Assembly (NCBI GenBank): GCA_934636715.1
Contig: CAKUBE010000007.1
Coordinates: 17,759 to 81,758, forward strand
Direction of reading: 5' to 3'
Length of the DNA: 64,000 bases
Source of the DNA: an uncultured Arachnia sp.
GTDB taxonomy: Bacteria; Actinomycetota; Actinomycetes; Propionibacteriales; Propionibacteriaceae
Part shown: one piece after another, positions 17,306 to 27,375 of the stretch
How positions within the stretch are numbered: position 1 is the stretch's first letter
How the letters are laid out: each line of letters begins with the position of its first letter
Position numbers and translations under genes: made by a program
Notes under the pieces: model-generated
What the model was told of the DNA's origin: nothing
What the model saw: the letters and a program-made list of their open reading frames with translations, nothing else
Databases searched by the model: none

Positions 17306-17728
17306 ATGGGCAAGGTTGGCGTATTCATCAAGACGGCGAGCGGGATCCTCGCGACGTCGCTGGCGCTGCTGACAGCGATGCGCGAGAATCCACAGATCGC
17401 CGAAGGCATCGATTCGGCCATCGACAAGCTCAAGAAGGCCACCAACTCGCAGAACCCGAAGCTGCGGTTCGACGCGAAGCTCGCGGCCATCGACGCCGCG
17501 GCGGACGCCGTCGAGCAGTCGTTCCCGGGCGCGGCCGAGCCCGCGGGCTGGCGGCGGCAGGCCCAGGCGCTTCGCGTCCGCGGCGAACTGGCCTGGCACT
17601 CCAACACCGGCGGGCACCGGCGCAAGGCGATGAAGGCCCTGAACGCGGAGACCGCGGAGGTGCTGGCCGACGTCAACGCCCGCCTGATCGACCTCCAAGG
17701 CGTCGGCTCCCCCGAGCTAGATGCCTAG
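17306..17728 (+). CDS. Small conserved-looking protein of unknown function
   Basis: A 140-residue protein I do not recognise. The N-terminus is mildly hydrophobic (VGVFIKTASGILATSLALLT, about residues 4-23) and could be a weak membrane or amphipathic segment. The remainder is Ala/Lys/Glu-rich and probably helical (FDAKLAAIDAAADAVEQSF), with a basic HRRKAMK stretch. There are no Cys residues or obvious catalytic motifs. ATG 17306 follows TAGACT (17293-17298) by 7 nt, the leaderless pattern used by neighbours, which supports it as a real gene. Confidence 0.6.
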   Translation: MGKVGVFIKTASGILATSLALLTAMRENPQIAEGIDSAIDKLKKATNSQNPKLRFDAKLAAIDAAADAVEQSFPGAAEPAGWRRQAQALRVRGELAWHSNTGGHRRKAMKALNAETAEVLADVNARLIDLQGVGSPELDA

Positions 17729-17756
17729 CCGCGAGAACCGATGTGGCCACGACCGC

Positions 17757-17800
17757 TGGTTGAGCCGGGCCGCGACGAAGGAGCGCCCGTGTCGAAACCA
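17757..17800 (+). repeat. Dispersed hairpin element, copy A (supplies folP2 start)
   Basis: A 44-bp copy: left arm TGGTT-GAGCC (17757-17766), inner GGGC/GCCC stem, right arm GTGTCG-AAACCA to 17800. It contains AAGGAG (17778-17783) followed after 5 nt by GTG (17789-17791), which is the start codon of the downstream FolP2-like gene; the element therefore encodes its first residues, M-S-K-P. Confidence 0.85.
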
Positions 17801-18733
17801 ATAAGCCCGACCCCATTGATCCTGCGGGGGCAGCGGTTCGACGCCGCCCGCCCTGCCGTGATGGGCATCGTCAACCGCACCCCTGACTCCTTCTACGCGC
17901 CCGCCCGTCATGCCGACAACGAGGCCGCCGTCGCCCGCGCCGTGCAGATGGTGACTGAGGGCGTCGGCATCGTCGACGTCGGCGGCGTGCGCGCCGGTCA
18001 GGAGGGAGACTGGGTCGAGGCCGCGGAGGAGATCGACCGGGTCCGCCCCGTGCTCGCCGCGCTGCGCGATCGCGTCCCGCACCTGATCCTCTCCCTCGAC
18101 ACGTGGCGGGCCGAGGTGGCCGACGCGTGCGCGGGCCTCGTGGACCTCGTCAACGACACCTGGCAGGGGGCCGATCCCGAGCTCGTCGGCGTCGCCGCGG
18201 CGACCGGCGCCGGGTACGTCGTCTCGCACACCGGCGGGCTGCCGCCGCGCACCGACCCCGTCGACATCGACTACGGACCCGACGACGCCGTGGTCGAGGA
18301 CGTGCTCCGGGTCCTCCGCGACGGCGCCGCACGCGCCCGGGCCGCAGGCCTGCCCCGCGAGCGGATCCTGGTGGATCCCACGCTGGACTTCGGCAAGACG
18401 ACCCTCGACTCGCTCGCGCTCGTGGCGCACACGGCCAGGATCGTCGAGCTGGGTTACCCGGTGCTGCAGGCGATCAGCCGGAAGGACTTCGTCGGCGAGA
18501 CGCTCGACCTCCCCATCGACGAGCGACTGGAGGGAACGCTCGCGGCCACGGCGATCGCGGCCTGGCAGGGGGCGACGGTGTTCCGCGCGCACGACGTCCG
18601 GGCCACGCGCCGCGTCCTCGACATGGTGGCCAGCATCCGCGGCGACCGCCCGCCGTCGCTGTCGGTCCGGGGCCGACCCACCACCGATGCTTCCGGTTCC
18701 GGCAAGGATACGGCAGGGGATTTCGCCGGCTAA
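17789..18733 (+). CDS. FolP2-type dihydropteroate synthase paralogue
   Basis: A 314-residue TIM-barrel protein of the dihydropteroate synthase family, closest by eye to actinobacterial FolP2 rather than the folate enzyme. Seen: VMGIVNRTPDSFYAP (residues 24-38), IVDVGGVRAGQEGDW in place of the canonical STRPGA loop, LSLDTWRAEVADA, LVNDTWQGAD, VDPTLDFGKTT, SRKDFVGETLDLP and FRAHDVRATRRVLDMV. In mycobacteria FolP2 lacks detectable synthase activity, so folate synthesis is not assured here. The GTG start and its ribosome-binding site lie inside hairpin element A, and residues 1-5 (MSKPI) come from the element. The true ancestral start may have been nearer the ILRG stretch. Confidence 0.85.
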   Translation: MSKPISPTPLILRGQRFDAARPAVMGIVNRTPDSFYAPARHADNEAAVARAVQMVTEGVGIVDVGGVRAGQEGDWVEAAEEIDRVRPVLAALRDRVPHLILSLDTWRAEVADACAGLVDLVNDTWQGADPELVGVAAATGAGYVVSHTGGLPPRTDPVDIDYGPDDAVVEDVLRVLRDGAARARAAGLPRERILVDPTLDFGKTTLDSLALVAHTARIVELGYPVLQAISRKDFVGETLDLPIDERLEGTLAATAIAAWQGATVFRAHDVRATRRVLDMVASIRGDRPPSLSVRGRPTTDASGSGKDTAGDFAG

Positions 18734-18813
18734 TCCGCCCCCCAGGTCCGCGGCGAAGGGCGCTCGACTACTGTTTGTCGCAGGGTCGAAAGCCCGAAGA
18801 AAGACGGAGACCG

Positions 18814-20682
18814 ATGAGCGATCAAGCTACGAGTGCGGCCGACATCAGCCTGGCCGCGGACTTCGAGACTCCCTCCCAGGCGGACTGGGAGAGGGAGGTC
18901 CTGAAGGTCCTCAACCGCAGGCGCCCCGAAGGCAAGGAACTGGGCATCGAGCAGGCGTACAAGCGCCTGACGAGCACCACTGTCGACGGGCTGAGCATCA
19001 AGCCGCTGTACACCCGAGAGGACGGCCCCGAGGAGCTCGGCTACCCCGGCGTCGCCCCGTTCACCCGCGGCACCACGCTGCGCGACGGCGAGATGGACGC
19101 TTGGCATGTTGCCCAGCTGCACGAGACCCCCGACGCGGCGGAGACGACGCGCAACATCCTGAACGACCTGGAGCGGGGCTGCACCGCGGTCTACCTGCGG
19201 GTCGACCCGGACGCGGTCGCCGTCGACGACGTGGCCACGGTGCTCCGTGACGTGATGCTCGACCTCGCGCCGGTGTACCTGACGAGCCGCACGCAGCAGC
19301 TCGAGGCCGCCCACGCGCTGGCCGCGGTGTTCGCCGCCAGCCACCACACGCAGGCCGTCGAGGGCAACCTCGGCGTCGACCCGATCGGCGCGGCCGCGCT
19401 CGCCGGCACCGAGGCCGACCTCTCGGTCCTCGCCGAGGCCGTGGAGATCGCGAAGCCCTACCCGAAGGTCACCCCGATCGTCGTCGACGCGACGGTGTAC
19501 AACAACGCCGGCGCGGGCGACGTCCACGAGCTGGCCTACGCCATTGCCGTCGGCGTCGAGTACGTGCGGGCCCTGATCGACGCCGGCCTCAGCGCCGACG
19601 ACGCGTTCGGCCAGATCCTGTTCCGCGTCAGCGCGGGCACCGACCAGTTCCTCACCATCTCCCGGCTGCGCGCGCTGCGCGAGCTGTGGTCCCGCGTGGG
19701 CGAGGTTCTCGGCGTCGCCCCGGAGAAGCGCGGCGCGGTCCAGCACGCGGTCACCTCGGAGCGCCAGCTCTCCCGCGACGACACCTACGTCAACGTGCTG
19801 CGCGGCACCATCTCCTGCTTCGCGGCCGCGGTCGGCGGCGCGGAGATCCAGACGGTGCTGCCGTTCGACACCGTGATCGGCCTGCCCGACGAGCTCGCCC
19901 GCCGCATCGCGCGCAACACGCAGATCGCGCTGGCCGAGGAGTCCAACATCGGCCGCGTCAACGATCCCGCGGGCGGCGCCTGGTTCGTCGAGTCGATGAC
20001 CCAGCAGCTGGGCGCGAAGGCGTGGGAGGTCTTCCAGGGCCTCGACGCCGAGGGCTTCGCCGCGGCGCTGGCCGACGGCACCGTCGCGGCCCAGCTCGCC
20101 GACGTGAAGGCCGCGCGCGCAAAGGGCCTCTCGACCCGCAGGATCCCGCTGACCGGCGTGTCGATGTTCCCGAACTACACCGAGTCGCTGCCCGCGCGGC
20201 AGGCCCGCCCCGAGGCCCCGGCCTCCGGCGGCCTCGCGCTCACGCGCGACTCGCAGGTCTTCGAGGACCTCCGCGACCGTTCCGACGCCGCGCGCGCCGC
20301 GGGCAACGGCCCGAAGGTGCTGCTGGCCTGCCTGGGCGCCCGCCGCGACTTCGGCGGACGCGAGGGCTTCACCTCGAACCTGTACCACGTGGGAGGGATC
20401 GAGACCGTGCTCGCCGAGGGCTCCACGCCCGAGGACTTCGCGCGCCAGCTCATCGAGGCGGGCGCGAAGGTCGCCGTGCTGTGCTCGAGCGCGAAGGTGT
20501 ACGCCGCGCAGGGCATCGCCGTCGCCGAGGCGCTGCGCGCCGCCGGGGCCGAGCAGGTGCTCGTCGCCGGCCAGATCGCGGAGCTGGGCGAGGGCGGCGA
20601 GGCCGCCGTCGACGGCAACGTGTTCGACGGAATGAACGTGGTCGATCTCCTGACCACCACGCTGGAGAAGTTGGGAGCCTGA
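18814..20682 (+). CDS. mutA: Methylmalonyl-CoA mutase small subunit
   Basis: Non-catalytic subunit of heterodimeric adenosylcobalamin-dependent methylmalonyl-CoA mutase, which interconverts succinyl-CoA and methylmalonyl-CoA in propionate metabolism. At 622 residues it is near the size known for propionibacterial MutA. The N-terminal barrel part is recognisable ([20 protein letters not shown], then [10 protein letters not shown]). The C-terminal flavodoxin-like half lacks the cobalamin-binding D-x-H-x-x-G ([11 protein letters not shown] appears instead), as expected for the small subunit. ATG 18814 follows GACGGAGACCG. It precedes mutB by 4 nt. Confidence 0.96.
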   Translation: MSDQATSAADISLAADFETPSQADWEREVLKVLNRRRPEGKELGIEQAYKRLTSTTVDGLSIKPLYTREDGPEELGYPGVAPFTRGTTLRDGEMDAWHVAQLHETPDAAETTRNILNDLERGCTAVYLRVDPDAVAVDDVATVLRDVMLDLAPVYLTSRTQQLEAAHALAAVFAASHHTQAVEGNLGVDPIGAAALAGTEADLSVLAEAVEIAKPYPKVTPIVVDATVYNNAGAGDVHELAYAIAVGVEYVRALIDAGLSADDAFGQILFRVSAGTDQFLTISRLRALRELWSRVGEVLGVAPEKRGAVQHAVTSERQLSRDDTYVNVLRGTISCFAAAVGGAEIQTVLPFDTVIGLPDELARRIARNTQIALAEESNIGRVNDPAGGAWFVESMTQQLGAKAWEVFQGLDAEGFAAALADGTVAAQLADVKAARAKGLSTRRIPLTGVSMFPNYTESLPARQARPEAPASGGLALTRDSQVFEDLRDRSDAARAAGNGPKVLLACLGARRDFGGREGFTSNLYHVGGIETVLAEGSTPEDFARQLIEAGAKVAVLCSSAKVYAAQGIAVAEALRAAGAEQVLVAGQIAELGEGGEAAVDGNVFDGMNVVDLLTTTLEKLGA

Positions 20683-20686
20683 CACC

Positions 20687-22867
20687 ATGACCATCCCCCG
20701 TTTCACCGACGTGCCGCTGAGCGCGAGCATCCCGGCCGACGCCGCTGAGCAGTTCGATCTGCTGAACGCCGCCGTCGGGCACTCCGCCGGGTGGCAGACA
20801 CCGGAGCACATCCTGGTGCCCACGCTGTTCACGGAGAAGGACCTCGCCGGTCTCGACTTCCTGGACACCCGCCCGGGCATCCCGCCGTTCCTACGCGGCC
20901 CCTACTCGACGATGTACGTCAACCAGCCGTGGACCGTCCGCCAGTACGCGGGCTTCTCCACCGCCGAGGAGTCCAACGCGTTCTACCGCCGCAACCTGGC
21001 CGCCGGCCAGAAGGGCCTGTCGATCGCGTTCGACCTCGCGACCCACCGCGGCTACGACTCTGACCACCCGCGCGTGACCGGCGACGTCGGCATGGCGGGC
21101 GTCGCCGTCGACTCGATCCTCGACATGCGCCAGCTGTTCGACGGCATCCCGCTCGACCAGATGTCGGTATCGATGACCATGAACGGCGCGGTGCTCCCGG
21201 TGCTCGCGCTCTACGTCGTCGCCGCGGAGGAGCAGGGCGTCAAGCCCGAGCAGCTCGCCGGAACCATTCAGAACGACATTCTGAAGGAGTTCATGGTCCG
21301 CAACACCTACATCTACCCGCCGCAGCCCTCGATGAAGATCATCGCCGACATCTTCGCCTTCACCTCGGCGAACATGCCCCGGTTCAACTCGATCTCCATC
21401 TCCGGCTACCACATGCAGGAGGCGGGTGCGACGGCCGACATCGAGATGGCCTACACCCTGGCCGACGGCGTGGAGTACATCCGCGCGGGCGAGTCGGTGG
21501 GCCTGAACGTCGACCAGTTCGCCCCTCGCCTGTCGTTCTTCTGGGCGATCGGCATGAACTTCTACATGGAGGTCGCGAAGATGCGGGCCGCGCGCCTGCT
21601 GTGGGCGCGCCTCGTGCGGGAGTTCGGGCCGAAGAACCCGAAGTCGATGAGCCTGCGCACGCACTCGCAGACCTCCGGCTGGTCGCTGACCGCGCAGGAC
21701 GTCTACAACAACGTGGTGCGCACGTGCATCGAGGCCATGGGAGCGACGCAGGGGCACACCCAGTCGCTGCACACCAACGCGCTCGACGAGGCCATCGCGC
21801 TGCCGACGGACTTCTCGGCCCGCATCGCCCGCAACACCCAGCTGTTCCTGCAGCAGGAGTCGGGCACGACCCGCACCGTCGACCCCTGGGCCGGCTCCGC
21901 GTACGTCGAGTCGCTGACGAAGAAGCTCGCCGACAAGGCCTGGAGCCTGATCCAGGAGGTCGAGCAGGCCGGCGGCATGGCGAAGGCCATCGAGGCGGGC
22001 ATCCCGAAGATGCGCATCGAGGAGGCCTCCGCCCGCACGCAGGCCCGCATCGACTCCGGCCGTCAGCCGGTGCTCGGCGTCAACAAGTACCAGCTGGACA
22101 ACGAGGACGCCCTCGAGGTGCTGAAGGTCGACAACAAGGCGGTGCGCGAGGCGCAGATCGCGAAGCTCGAGCGCCTGCGCGCCGAGCGCGACGAGGCCGA
22201 CACCCAGGAGAAGCTGGAGCGCCTCACCTGGGCCGCGGCGAATCCGGACGCGACCGATCCGGACCGCAACCTGCTGAAGCTGGCCATCGACGCGGCGCGC
22301 GCCAAGGCGTCGGGCGGAGAGATCTCCGACGCGCTGGAGAAGGTCTACGGGCGCTACACCGCGCAGATCCGTACCATCTCCGGTGTGTACAACCAGGAGG
22401 CCGGCTCGAACGAGTCGATCAAGACCGCCCGCCAGCTGGTGGAGGAGTTCGAGGCGAAGGAGGGGCGTCGTCCCCGCATCCTGATCGCCAAGATGGGCCA
22501 GGATGGCCACGACCGCGGCCAGAAGGTCATCGCGACGGCGTTCGCCGACCTCGGCATGGACGTCGACGTAGGCCCCCTGTTCCAGACCCCCGAGGAGGCC
22601 GCGCGCCAGGCCGTCGAGTCCGACGTGCACGTCGTGGGCGCCTCCTCCCTCGCGGCCGGCCACCTCACCCTGGTGCCCGAGCTGCGCAAGGAGCTGGACA
22701 AGCTGGGTCGCCAGGACATGATGATCGTCGTCGGCGGCGTCATCCCCGCGCAGGACTTCGACGAGCTCCGTGCCAACGGGGCCGACGCGATCTACCCGCC
22801 CGGCACGATCATCCCGGAGTCCGCCGTCGACCTGCTGGAGAAGCTGCTCGCCCAGCTCGACGACTGA
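20687..22867 (+). CDS. mutB: Methylmalonyl-CoA mutase large (catalytic) subunit
   Basis: Catalytic subunit, 726 residues, a normal length. The CoA-binding barrel begins [20 protein letters not shown] and includes the [20 protein letters not shown] segment with its active-site His; [14 protein letters not shown] and [20 protein letters not shown] follow. The C-terminal B12 domain has the base-off motif [14 protein letters not shown], with the cobalt-ligating His in DGHDRG, and [12 protein letters not shown]. Translation is probably coupled to mutA. A strong palindromic terminator follows. The chaperone meaB lies about 0.8 kb downstream. Confidence 0.98.
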   Translation: MTIPRFTDVPLSASIPADAAEQFDLLNAAVGHSAGWQTPEHILVPTLFTEKDLAGLDFLDTRPGIPPFLRGPYSTMYVNQPWTVRQYAGFSTAEESNAFYRRNLAAGQKGLSIAFDLATHRGYDSDHPRVTGDVGMAGVAVDSILDMRQLFDGIPLDQMSVSMTMNGAVLPVLALYVVAAEEQGVKPEQLAGTIQNDILKEFMVRNTYIYPPQPSMKIIADIFAFTSANMPRFNSISISGYHMQEAGATADIEMAYTLADGVEYIRAGESVGLNVDQFAPRLSFFWAIGMNFYMEVAKMRAARLLWARLVREFGPKNPKSMSLRTHSQTSGWSLTAQDVYNNVVRTCIEAMGATQGHTQSLHTNALDEAIALPTDFSARIARNTQLFLQQESGTTRTVDPWAGSAYVESLTKKLADKAWSLIQEVEQAGGMAKAIEAGIPKMRIEEASARTQARIDSGRQPVLGVNKYQLDNEDALEVLKVDNKAVREAQIAKLERLRAERDEADTQEKLERLTWAAANPDATDPDRNLLKLAIDAARAKASGGEISDALEKVYGRYTAQIRTISGVYNQEAGSNESIKTARQLVEEFEAKEGRRPRILIAKMGQDGHDRGQKVIATAFADLGMDVDVGPLFQTPEEAARQAVESDVHVVGASSLAAGHLTLVPELRKELDKLGRQDMMIVVGGVIPAQDFDELRANGADAIYPPGTIIPESAVDLLEKLLAQLDD

Positions 22868-22882
22868 CCGCCACCCGATCGC

Positions 22883-22928
22883 TAAGAGGGAGGGTTGGTA
22901 CCAAGCTTGGTACCAACCCTCCCTCTTA
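22883..22928. terminator. Bidirectional terminator, perfect 46-bp palindrome
   Basis: Fully self-complementary from 22883 to 22928, with arms TAAGAGGGAGGGTTGGTACC followed by AAG and centred on AAGCTT. It lies between the convergent mutB and polysaccharide deacetylase genes. A-rich and T-rich flanks on both sides suit bidirectional intrinsic termination. Confidence 0.9.
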
Positions 22929-22949
22929 AGCGTCAGGCCCGGTTCGGGA

Positions 22950-23636
22950 TCAGCACTTCACCTTCGACGGCTTCGCCTTCACCGCACCGGTGTTCTTGCA
23001 CAGCTTGACGCCCTTCTTGCTCAAGCCGCTCTTGATCTTCTTCACCGTCGACGCGTTGAAGCCGTTCCACTGCATGTGCATCAGGACCGTGTCGCCCTTG
23101 CGGGCGTTGTTCACGACGTAGCTGACCAGCTGCGAGCTGCTCTTGCCGCGCCAGTCGTTGGTGTCGACCGTCCAGGTCCAGATCTTCATCCCGACGGCCG
23201 CGTAGGCCTTCTTCACCGTCGCGTTGTAGGCGCCGTACGGCGGGCGGCCGTAGGTGGTGACGACGCCGGGCTTGCCGAGCTCCTTCTTCATGCCGGCGTA
23301 GCTGAGCGTCCGCAGGTCCGGGTGGGTGATCGAATGGTTGAACACGTAGTGGCCCATCTTGCGGGCGTACTTCGCGTCGAACTTCCCGGCCTTGATGCAG
23401 GTGCCCGTCGGGAACAGCGCGACCCGGACGCCCATGTCGCTGAACGCCTTGACGGTCTTCTTGAACGACGACAGCGACTTCGGGCAGTCGTCGAACGTCA
23501 GGATCACCTTGTTCGACGTGTTCGGCCCGCGGCTGATCGAGTAGCCCGCGGCCTGGGCGGGCGACGTCGCCACCCCCGAGGCGACGACGAGACTCAGGGC
23601 GAAGAGAACGGCGGCGATGAGACGTGGCACGCGCAT
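22950..23636 (-). CDS. Secreted polysaccharide deacetylase family protein (NodB fold)
   Basis: A 228-residue protein with a signal peptide (about residues 1-29, ending SPAQAAG) and a NodB-type carbohydrate esterase 4 domain. Metal and catalytic motifs: ILTFDDCPKS (motif 1; most members have TFDDGP, so a Cys replaces Gly), FNHSITHPDL (motif 2, H-x3-H), YGRPPYGAYN (motif 3), VDTNDWRG (motif 4) and VLMHMQ (motif 5). The C-terminus is Lys-rich with paired Cys (VKLCKNTG ... KVKC) that may form a disulfide. A role in trimming acetyl groups from peptidoglycan or another wall glycan is inferred. Confidence 0.88.
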   Translation of the reverse strand: MRVPRLIAAVLFALSLVVASGVATSPAQAAGYSISRGPNTSNKVILTFDDCPKSLSSFKKTVKAFSDMGVRVALFPTGTCIKAGKFDAKYARKMGHYVFNHSITHPDLRTLSYAGMKKELGKPGVVTTYGRPPYGAYNATVKKAYAAVGMKIWTWTVDTNDWRGKSSSQLVSYVVNNARKGDTVLMHMQWNGFNASTVKKIKSGLSKKGVKLCKNTGAVKAKPSKVKC

Positions 23637-23698
23637 GGTGACCTCCCGGCTAGAACCCCAGCCTACGCCCGATCGCGCCGGGCGATAGGGTGAGGCGC

Positions 23699-24718
23699 AT
23701 GCGTAGGTTGAGCGTGCCGGAGCTGGTCGACGGGATCGAGGCGGGCAACCGCGGGTACATCGCGCGGGCCATCACGTTGGTCGAGTCGACGAAGCCCGCC
23801 CATCGCGAGCAGGCGCACGAACTCCTTCAACTCCTCGCGCCGCGGACGGGCAACGCGTTCCGCGTCGGCATCTCCGGCGTCCCCGGGGCGGGCAAGTCGA
23901 CGTTCATCAACGCCATGGGGCAGAAGCTGATCACCGAGCGCGGGCATCAGGTGGCCGTGCTCGCCGTCGACCCCAGCTCGTCGCGCACGGGCGGCTCCAT
24001 TCTGGGCGACCGCACGCGCATGGGCGAGCTCGCCATGAGCGACCAGGCGTTCATCCGGCCCTCCCCCTCCGCGGGGCACCTCGGCGGGGTCGCGCGCGCC
24101 ACGCGCGAGTCGATGCTGGTGCTCGAGGCGGCCGGATTCGACGTCGTGCTGGTCGAGACCGTCGGCGTCGGGCAGTCCGAGGTCGCCGTCCACGGCATGA
24201 CGGACACGTTCCTCATGCTGCAGGTCGCCCGCACCGGCGACCAGCTGCAGGGCATCAAGCGCGGCATCCTCGAGCTGGCAGACGTCATCGGCATCACGAA
24301 GGCCGACGGCGACAACCTCCAGGCCGCGCGGGTCGCGGCCCGCGAGCTCACCATCGCCATGAAGCTGATCACCTCGGACACCAGCAAGCGCCGCGCCCCC
24401 GTCCTCACCTGCTCCAGCTACACCGGCGAGGGGCTCGACGAGCTCTGGGACGCCGTCACGAAGCACCGCGCGGAGCTGGAGGCGGCCGGCACGCTGTCCG
24501 AACGGCGCCGCACCCAGCAGCGCGACTGGCTCTGGAACCTCGTCCGGGACGAGTTGATGGAGACCCTGCGCACCGCTCCGACGGTGCGGGCCGCGGCTGA
24601 ACGCGTCGAGGCGGCCATAGACCAGGAGGCCCTCAGCGCCCTCGAAGGCGCCGAGCAGCTGCTGCGCGCCTTCGCCGAGGCCGTACCCACACTCCCCTGG
24701 GGACAACCCCGTTCATAA
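23699..24718 (+). CDS. meaB: MeaB/ArgK-type GTPase chaperone of methylmalonyl-CoA mutase
   Basis: G3E-family GTPase that protects and reloads the adenosylcobalamin mutase encoded just upstream. It has 339 residues. P-loop GVPGAGKST (about residues 60-68), AVLAVDPSSSRTGGSILGDR (family-specific), the VETVGVGQSE switch region and the ITKADGDN nucleotide-specificity motif (N/TKxD-like) are visible. A dimerisation C-terminus follows. ATG 23699 lies 7 nt after TAGGGT (23686-23691), i.e. a leaderless start. It is close to mutAB but separated from it by the oppositely oriented deacetylase gene. Confidence 0.96.
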   Translation: MRRLSVPELVDGIEAGNRGYIARAITLVESTKPAHREQAHELLQLLAPRTGNAFRVGISGVPGAGKSTFINAMGQKLITERGHQVAVLAVDPSSSRTGGSILGDRTRMGELAMSDQAFIRPSPSAGHLGGVARATRESMLVLEAAGFDVVLVETVGVGQSEVAVHGMTDTFLMLQVARTGDQLQGIKRGILELADVIGITKADGDNLQAARVAARELTIAMKLITSDTSKRRAPVLTCSSYTGEGLDELWDAVTKHRAELEAAGTLSERRRTQQRDWLWNLVRDELMETLRTAPTVRAAAERVEAAIDQEALSALEGAEQLLRAFAEAVPTLPWGQPRS

Positions 24719-24786
24719 GAGAACGCTCAGGTCAACCGGGTAGAGTGACCTTTCGCCCGACTTCCCCCCGAGCCGAGAGGAGGCGT

Positions 24787-25491
24787 ATGGGAGTCTTCAA
24801 CAAGGCGGAGAAGCGCATCGAATCCGCCGTCGAGAAGGTCTTCGCGCGCGCGTTCAAGGGCTATGTGCATCCGGTCGAGATCGTCGCCGGCATTCAGCGC
24901 GAGCTCGACGCTGAGGCCAAGCTGCTCAGCCGCGAGAAGCGCCTCGTGCCCAACGTCTTCACCATCGGCCTCGCCCAGCTCGACTACGACCGGCTCGCGC
25001 CCTACTCCAAGACGCTGAACTCCGAGATCCTGCCCAGCATCCGCGACCACGCCGCGGACCGGTCCTACGTCTTCAACGGGCCCATCTCGATCGACTACGT
25101 GCTCGACGCCGCGCTGCCCACCGGGCAGTTCACCGTCGCCAGCCAGGCCGTCGCGGCCGACGCCACGGGCGTCGCCCAGCAGCAGGCGCGGCCCGGGCGC
25201 ATGGTGCTCGAGGTGAACGGCACGCGGCACCCGCTGGTGGCGCCCGGCCTGCTGATCGGCCGGGGCTCGGAGGCGGACCTCCGGCTCAGCGACCCGGGCG
25301 TCTCCCGCAAGCACGCCATGATCACCGTCTCCGGCGACCCGGACCACCCCGTCATCAGCATCGAGGACCTCGGCTCCACCAATGGCATCACGGTCAACGG
25401 GCAGCGCGTGGGGAAGTCGCGCATCGGCGAGGGGACGCGCATCGAGATCGGCCACACCAGGATGCTGGTGCACACCCCGTCGGAGTCGTAA
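24787..25491 (+). CDS. fhaA: FHA-domain protein FhaA (DUF3662-FHA)
   Basis: Cytosolic phosphothreonine-binding adaptor of the PknB system, 234 residues. The N-terminal DUF3662 domain (about residues 1-110) begins MGVFNKAEKRIESAVEKVFA and includes RLVPNVFTIGL. The C-terminal FHA domain (about 150-230) has LLIGRGSEADLRLSDPGVSR, then KHAM and LGSTNGITVNGQ. In mycobacteria FhaA controls polar peptidoglycan synthesis through MviN/CwsA. A strong GAGAGGAGG precedes ATG 24787. It is the first gene of a tightly packed operon. Confidence 0.94.
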   Translation: MGVFNKAEKRIESAVEKVFARAFKGYVHPVEIVAGIQRELDAEAKLLSREKRLVPNVFTIGLAQLDYDRLAPYSKTLNSEILPSIRDHAADRSYVFNGPISIDYVLDAALPTGQFTVASQAVAADATGVAQQQARPGRMVLEVNGTRHPLVAPGLLIGRGSEADLRLSDPGVSRKHAMITVSGDPDHPVISIEDLGSTNGITVNGQRVGKSRIGEGTRIEIGHTRMLVHTPSES

Positions 25492-25494
25492 CCC

Positions 25495-25962
25495 GTGTCG
25501 GACCTGATCGTCGCCGCGATCAAGATCGTCTTCCTGATCCTGCTCTGGCTCTTCATCCTCTTCGTGGCGAACGTCGTGCGCACCGATCTGTTCGGCCGCC
25601 GCGTGCCCACGTCGTCGCTGACCGCCATCCCGGCGGATCGGGGGCGCAAGCGCGGCAGGAAGCAGGCGAACCTGCCCACGCGGTTCGCCATCACGGCCGG
25701 CCCGCAGCAGGGTGCCTCCGTGCCCGTCGAGCCGACGATCAACCTGGGCCGCGCCGCCGACTCCACGCTCCTCCTCGACGACGACTACGCCTCCGCCCGG
25801 CACGCGCAGCTGGTGCAGGTCGACCCGTCGACCTGGATGCTCAGCGACCTGCAGTCGACCAACGGCACCTACGTCAACGGCAAACAGGTGGTCGAGCCCA
25901 CGAAGGTCACCGTCGGCGACGTCGTCCGGATCGGCAAGACGCTGATGCGGCTGGAGATCTAG
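25495..25962 (+). CDS. fhaB: Membrane-tethered FHA-domain protein FhaB/FipA
   Basis: A 155-residue protein with an N-terminal membrane helix (about residues 5-27, IVAAIKIVFLILLWLFILFV), a basic linker (RGRKRGRKQ) and a FHA domain (about 68-155) with INLGRAADSTLL, YASARHAQLV and LQSTNGTYVNGKQV. Mycobacterial FipA links PknB signalling to FtsZ and septation. GTG 25495 starts 4 nt after the fhaA stop, and pstP starts 4 nt after this stop. Confidence 0.94.
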   Translation: MSDLIVAAIKIVFLILLWLFILFVANVVRTDLFGRRVPTSSLTAIPADRGRKRGRKQANLPTRFAITAGPQQGASVPVEPTINLGRAADSTLLLDDDYASARHAQLVQVDPSTWMLSDLQSTNGTYVNGKQVVEPTKVTVGDVVRIGKTLMRLEI

Positions 25963-25965
25963 CCG

Positions 25966-27375
25966 ATGCTCAGCCTGCGCGTCCACGCGCACTCCGAGGT
26001 GGGACGGGTCCGGAAGAACAACCAGGACGCGGGCTATGCCTCGCCCACACTGCTGCTCGTCGCCGACGGCATGGGCGGCGCCGCCGCCGGCGACCTCGCG
26101 TCCGCCGTCGCCGCCACCGAGGCGGCCAAGGCCGACGCCCGGGCCGTCGACGGCGAGGAGATGCTGAGCCGCGCGGCCGGCATCCTGGCGCGCACCAACT
26201 CCCGCCTCTCGGACCTCATCGACGACGACCCCGAGCTCGACGGCATGGGCACCACCTTCTGCGGCGCCTTCTTCGACGGCGAGCAGTTCGGCCTCTGCCA
26301 CATCGGCGACTCGCGCGGCTATCGTCTCCGCGACGGCCACCTCACCCAGCTGACGCACGACCACTCCTGGGTCCAGTCCCTCATCGACGAGGGTAAGCTC
26401 ACCCCGCAGCAGGCCGCCGTGCACCCCCATCGCTCCCTTATCCTCAAGGTGCTGAACGGCAGGATGGAGTTCGAGCCGGACCTCGAACTCCTCGACGCCC
26501 GCATCGGCGACCGCATCATGTTCTGCTCCGACGGCCTGAGCGGCATGATCGACGACGTCGCCATCCGCGTGCTGCTGGGCCACGACGACCTCGCCACCGG
26601 CGTGGAGGCCCTCGCCCAGGCGGCCAACGCCGCGGGCGGGCACGACAACATCACGATCGTGGCGGCCGAGGTGGTCGCGCAGGACGACGAGCTGGACGCC
26701 CGCGCCCCGCTGCTGGTGGGTTCGGTCACCGAGGTGACCGTTCCCCACGTCGCCGGCCTCGGCGGCCCTCTCCCCCAGGCCGCCTATCCGACGTCCGTGC
26801 AGGATGCCGGGCACGACGCCGACGAGGTCGCCCGCTACGCGCCGCACGAGCCGCACCGGCGTTGGCCGGGGGCCCTCGTGATCCTGCTCGCCATCGCCCT
26901 GACGCTCGGCCTCGGCACGTGGGGGCTCGTCACGTACGCGCGCAACAGCTACTTCGTCGCCTCCGCCGACGGCTACGTGGCCGTCTACAACGGCCTGCCC
27001 GGCTCTGTGCTGGGCTTCACGCTGAGTTCGTTGATCGAGCGCACCGACATCCCCGTCTCCGACCTGCCGCGGTTCTACCAGCGCGGCGTCGAGGGCGCCA
27101 TCAGCGTCTCCGGGAGGGACGCGGCCGCGGTCACGACCGGCGAGCTGCGGGCCATGGCCGAGCGCTGCGTGCAGGTGCGCAAGGACAGGCAGGACGCCGC
27201 CGAGAACCCGCGGCCCGAGACCACCTTCACCGGTCCGGGGCTGCCGATCGCGCCGGGCGCGACGCTGTCGACGTCCGCGTTCCCGACGATGACCCGCACG
27301 CCGATCCCGCTCGTCACCTCCGCCCCGCGCACGACGGCGCCGTCGGCCCCCGAAGACGATCTGGAGGCCTGCTGA
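25966..27375 (+). CDS. pstP: PP2C-family Ser/Thr phosphatase PstP
   Basis: Metal-dependent phosphatase that reverses PknB phosphorylation, 469 residues. The PP2C core (about residues 1-235) has VRKNNQDAG, LLVADGMGGAAAGDLAS, GMGTTFCGAF, HIGDSRGYRL, MFCSDGLSGMI and GGHDNITIV, so all metal-binding Asp motifs are present. One membrane segment (about 302-325) leads to an extracellular region of ~140 residues. It overlaps rodA by one base (TGATG). Membrane topology matches the mycobacterial enzyme. Confidence 0.96.
   Translation: MLSLRVHAHSEVGRVRKNNQDAGYASPTLLLVADGMGGAAAGDLASAVAATEAAKADARAVDGEEMLSRAAGILARTNSRLSDLIDDDPELDGMGTTFCGAFFDGEQFGLCHIGDSRGYRLRDGHLTQLTHDHSWVQSLIDEGKLTPQQAAVHPHRSLILKVLNGRMEFEPDLELLDARIGDRIMFCSDGLSGMIDDVAIRVLLGHDDLATGVEALAQAANAAGGHDNITIVAAEVVAQDDELDARAPLLVGSVTEVTVPHVAGLGGPLPQAAYPTSVQDAGHDADEVARYAPHEPHRRWPGALVILLAIALTLGLGTWGLVTYARNSYFVASADGYVAVYNGLPGSVLGFTLSSLIERTDIPVSDLPRFYQRGVEGAISVSGRDAAAVTTGELRAMAERCVQVRKDRQDAAENPRPETTFTGPGLPIAPGATLSTSAFPTMTRTPIPLVTSAPRTTAPSAPEDDLEAC

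Noticed and set aside
22883..22928. Palindrome containing KpnI and HindIII-like sites (GGTACC, AAGCTT), resembling a cloning polylinker
   Set aside because: It is a perfect 46-bp palindrome between convergent genes with normal flanks, best explained as a bidirectional terminator; no vector sequence is present.
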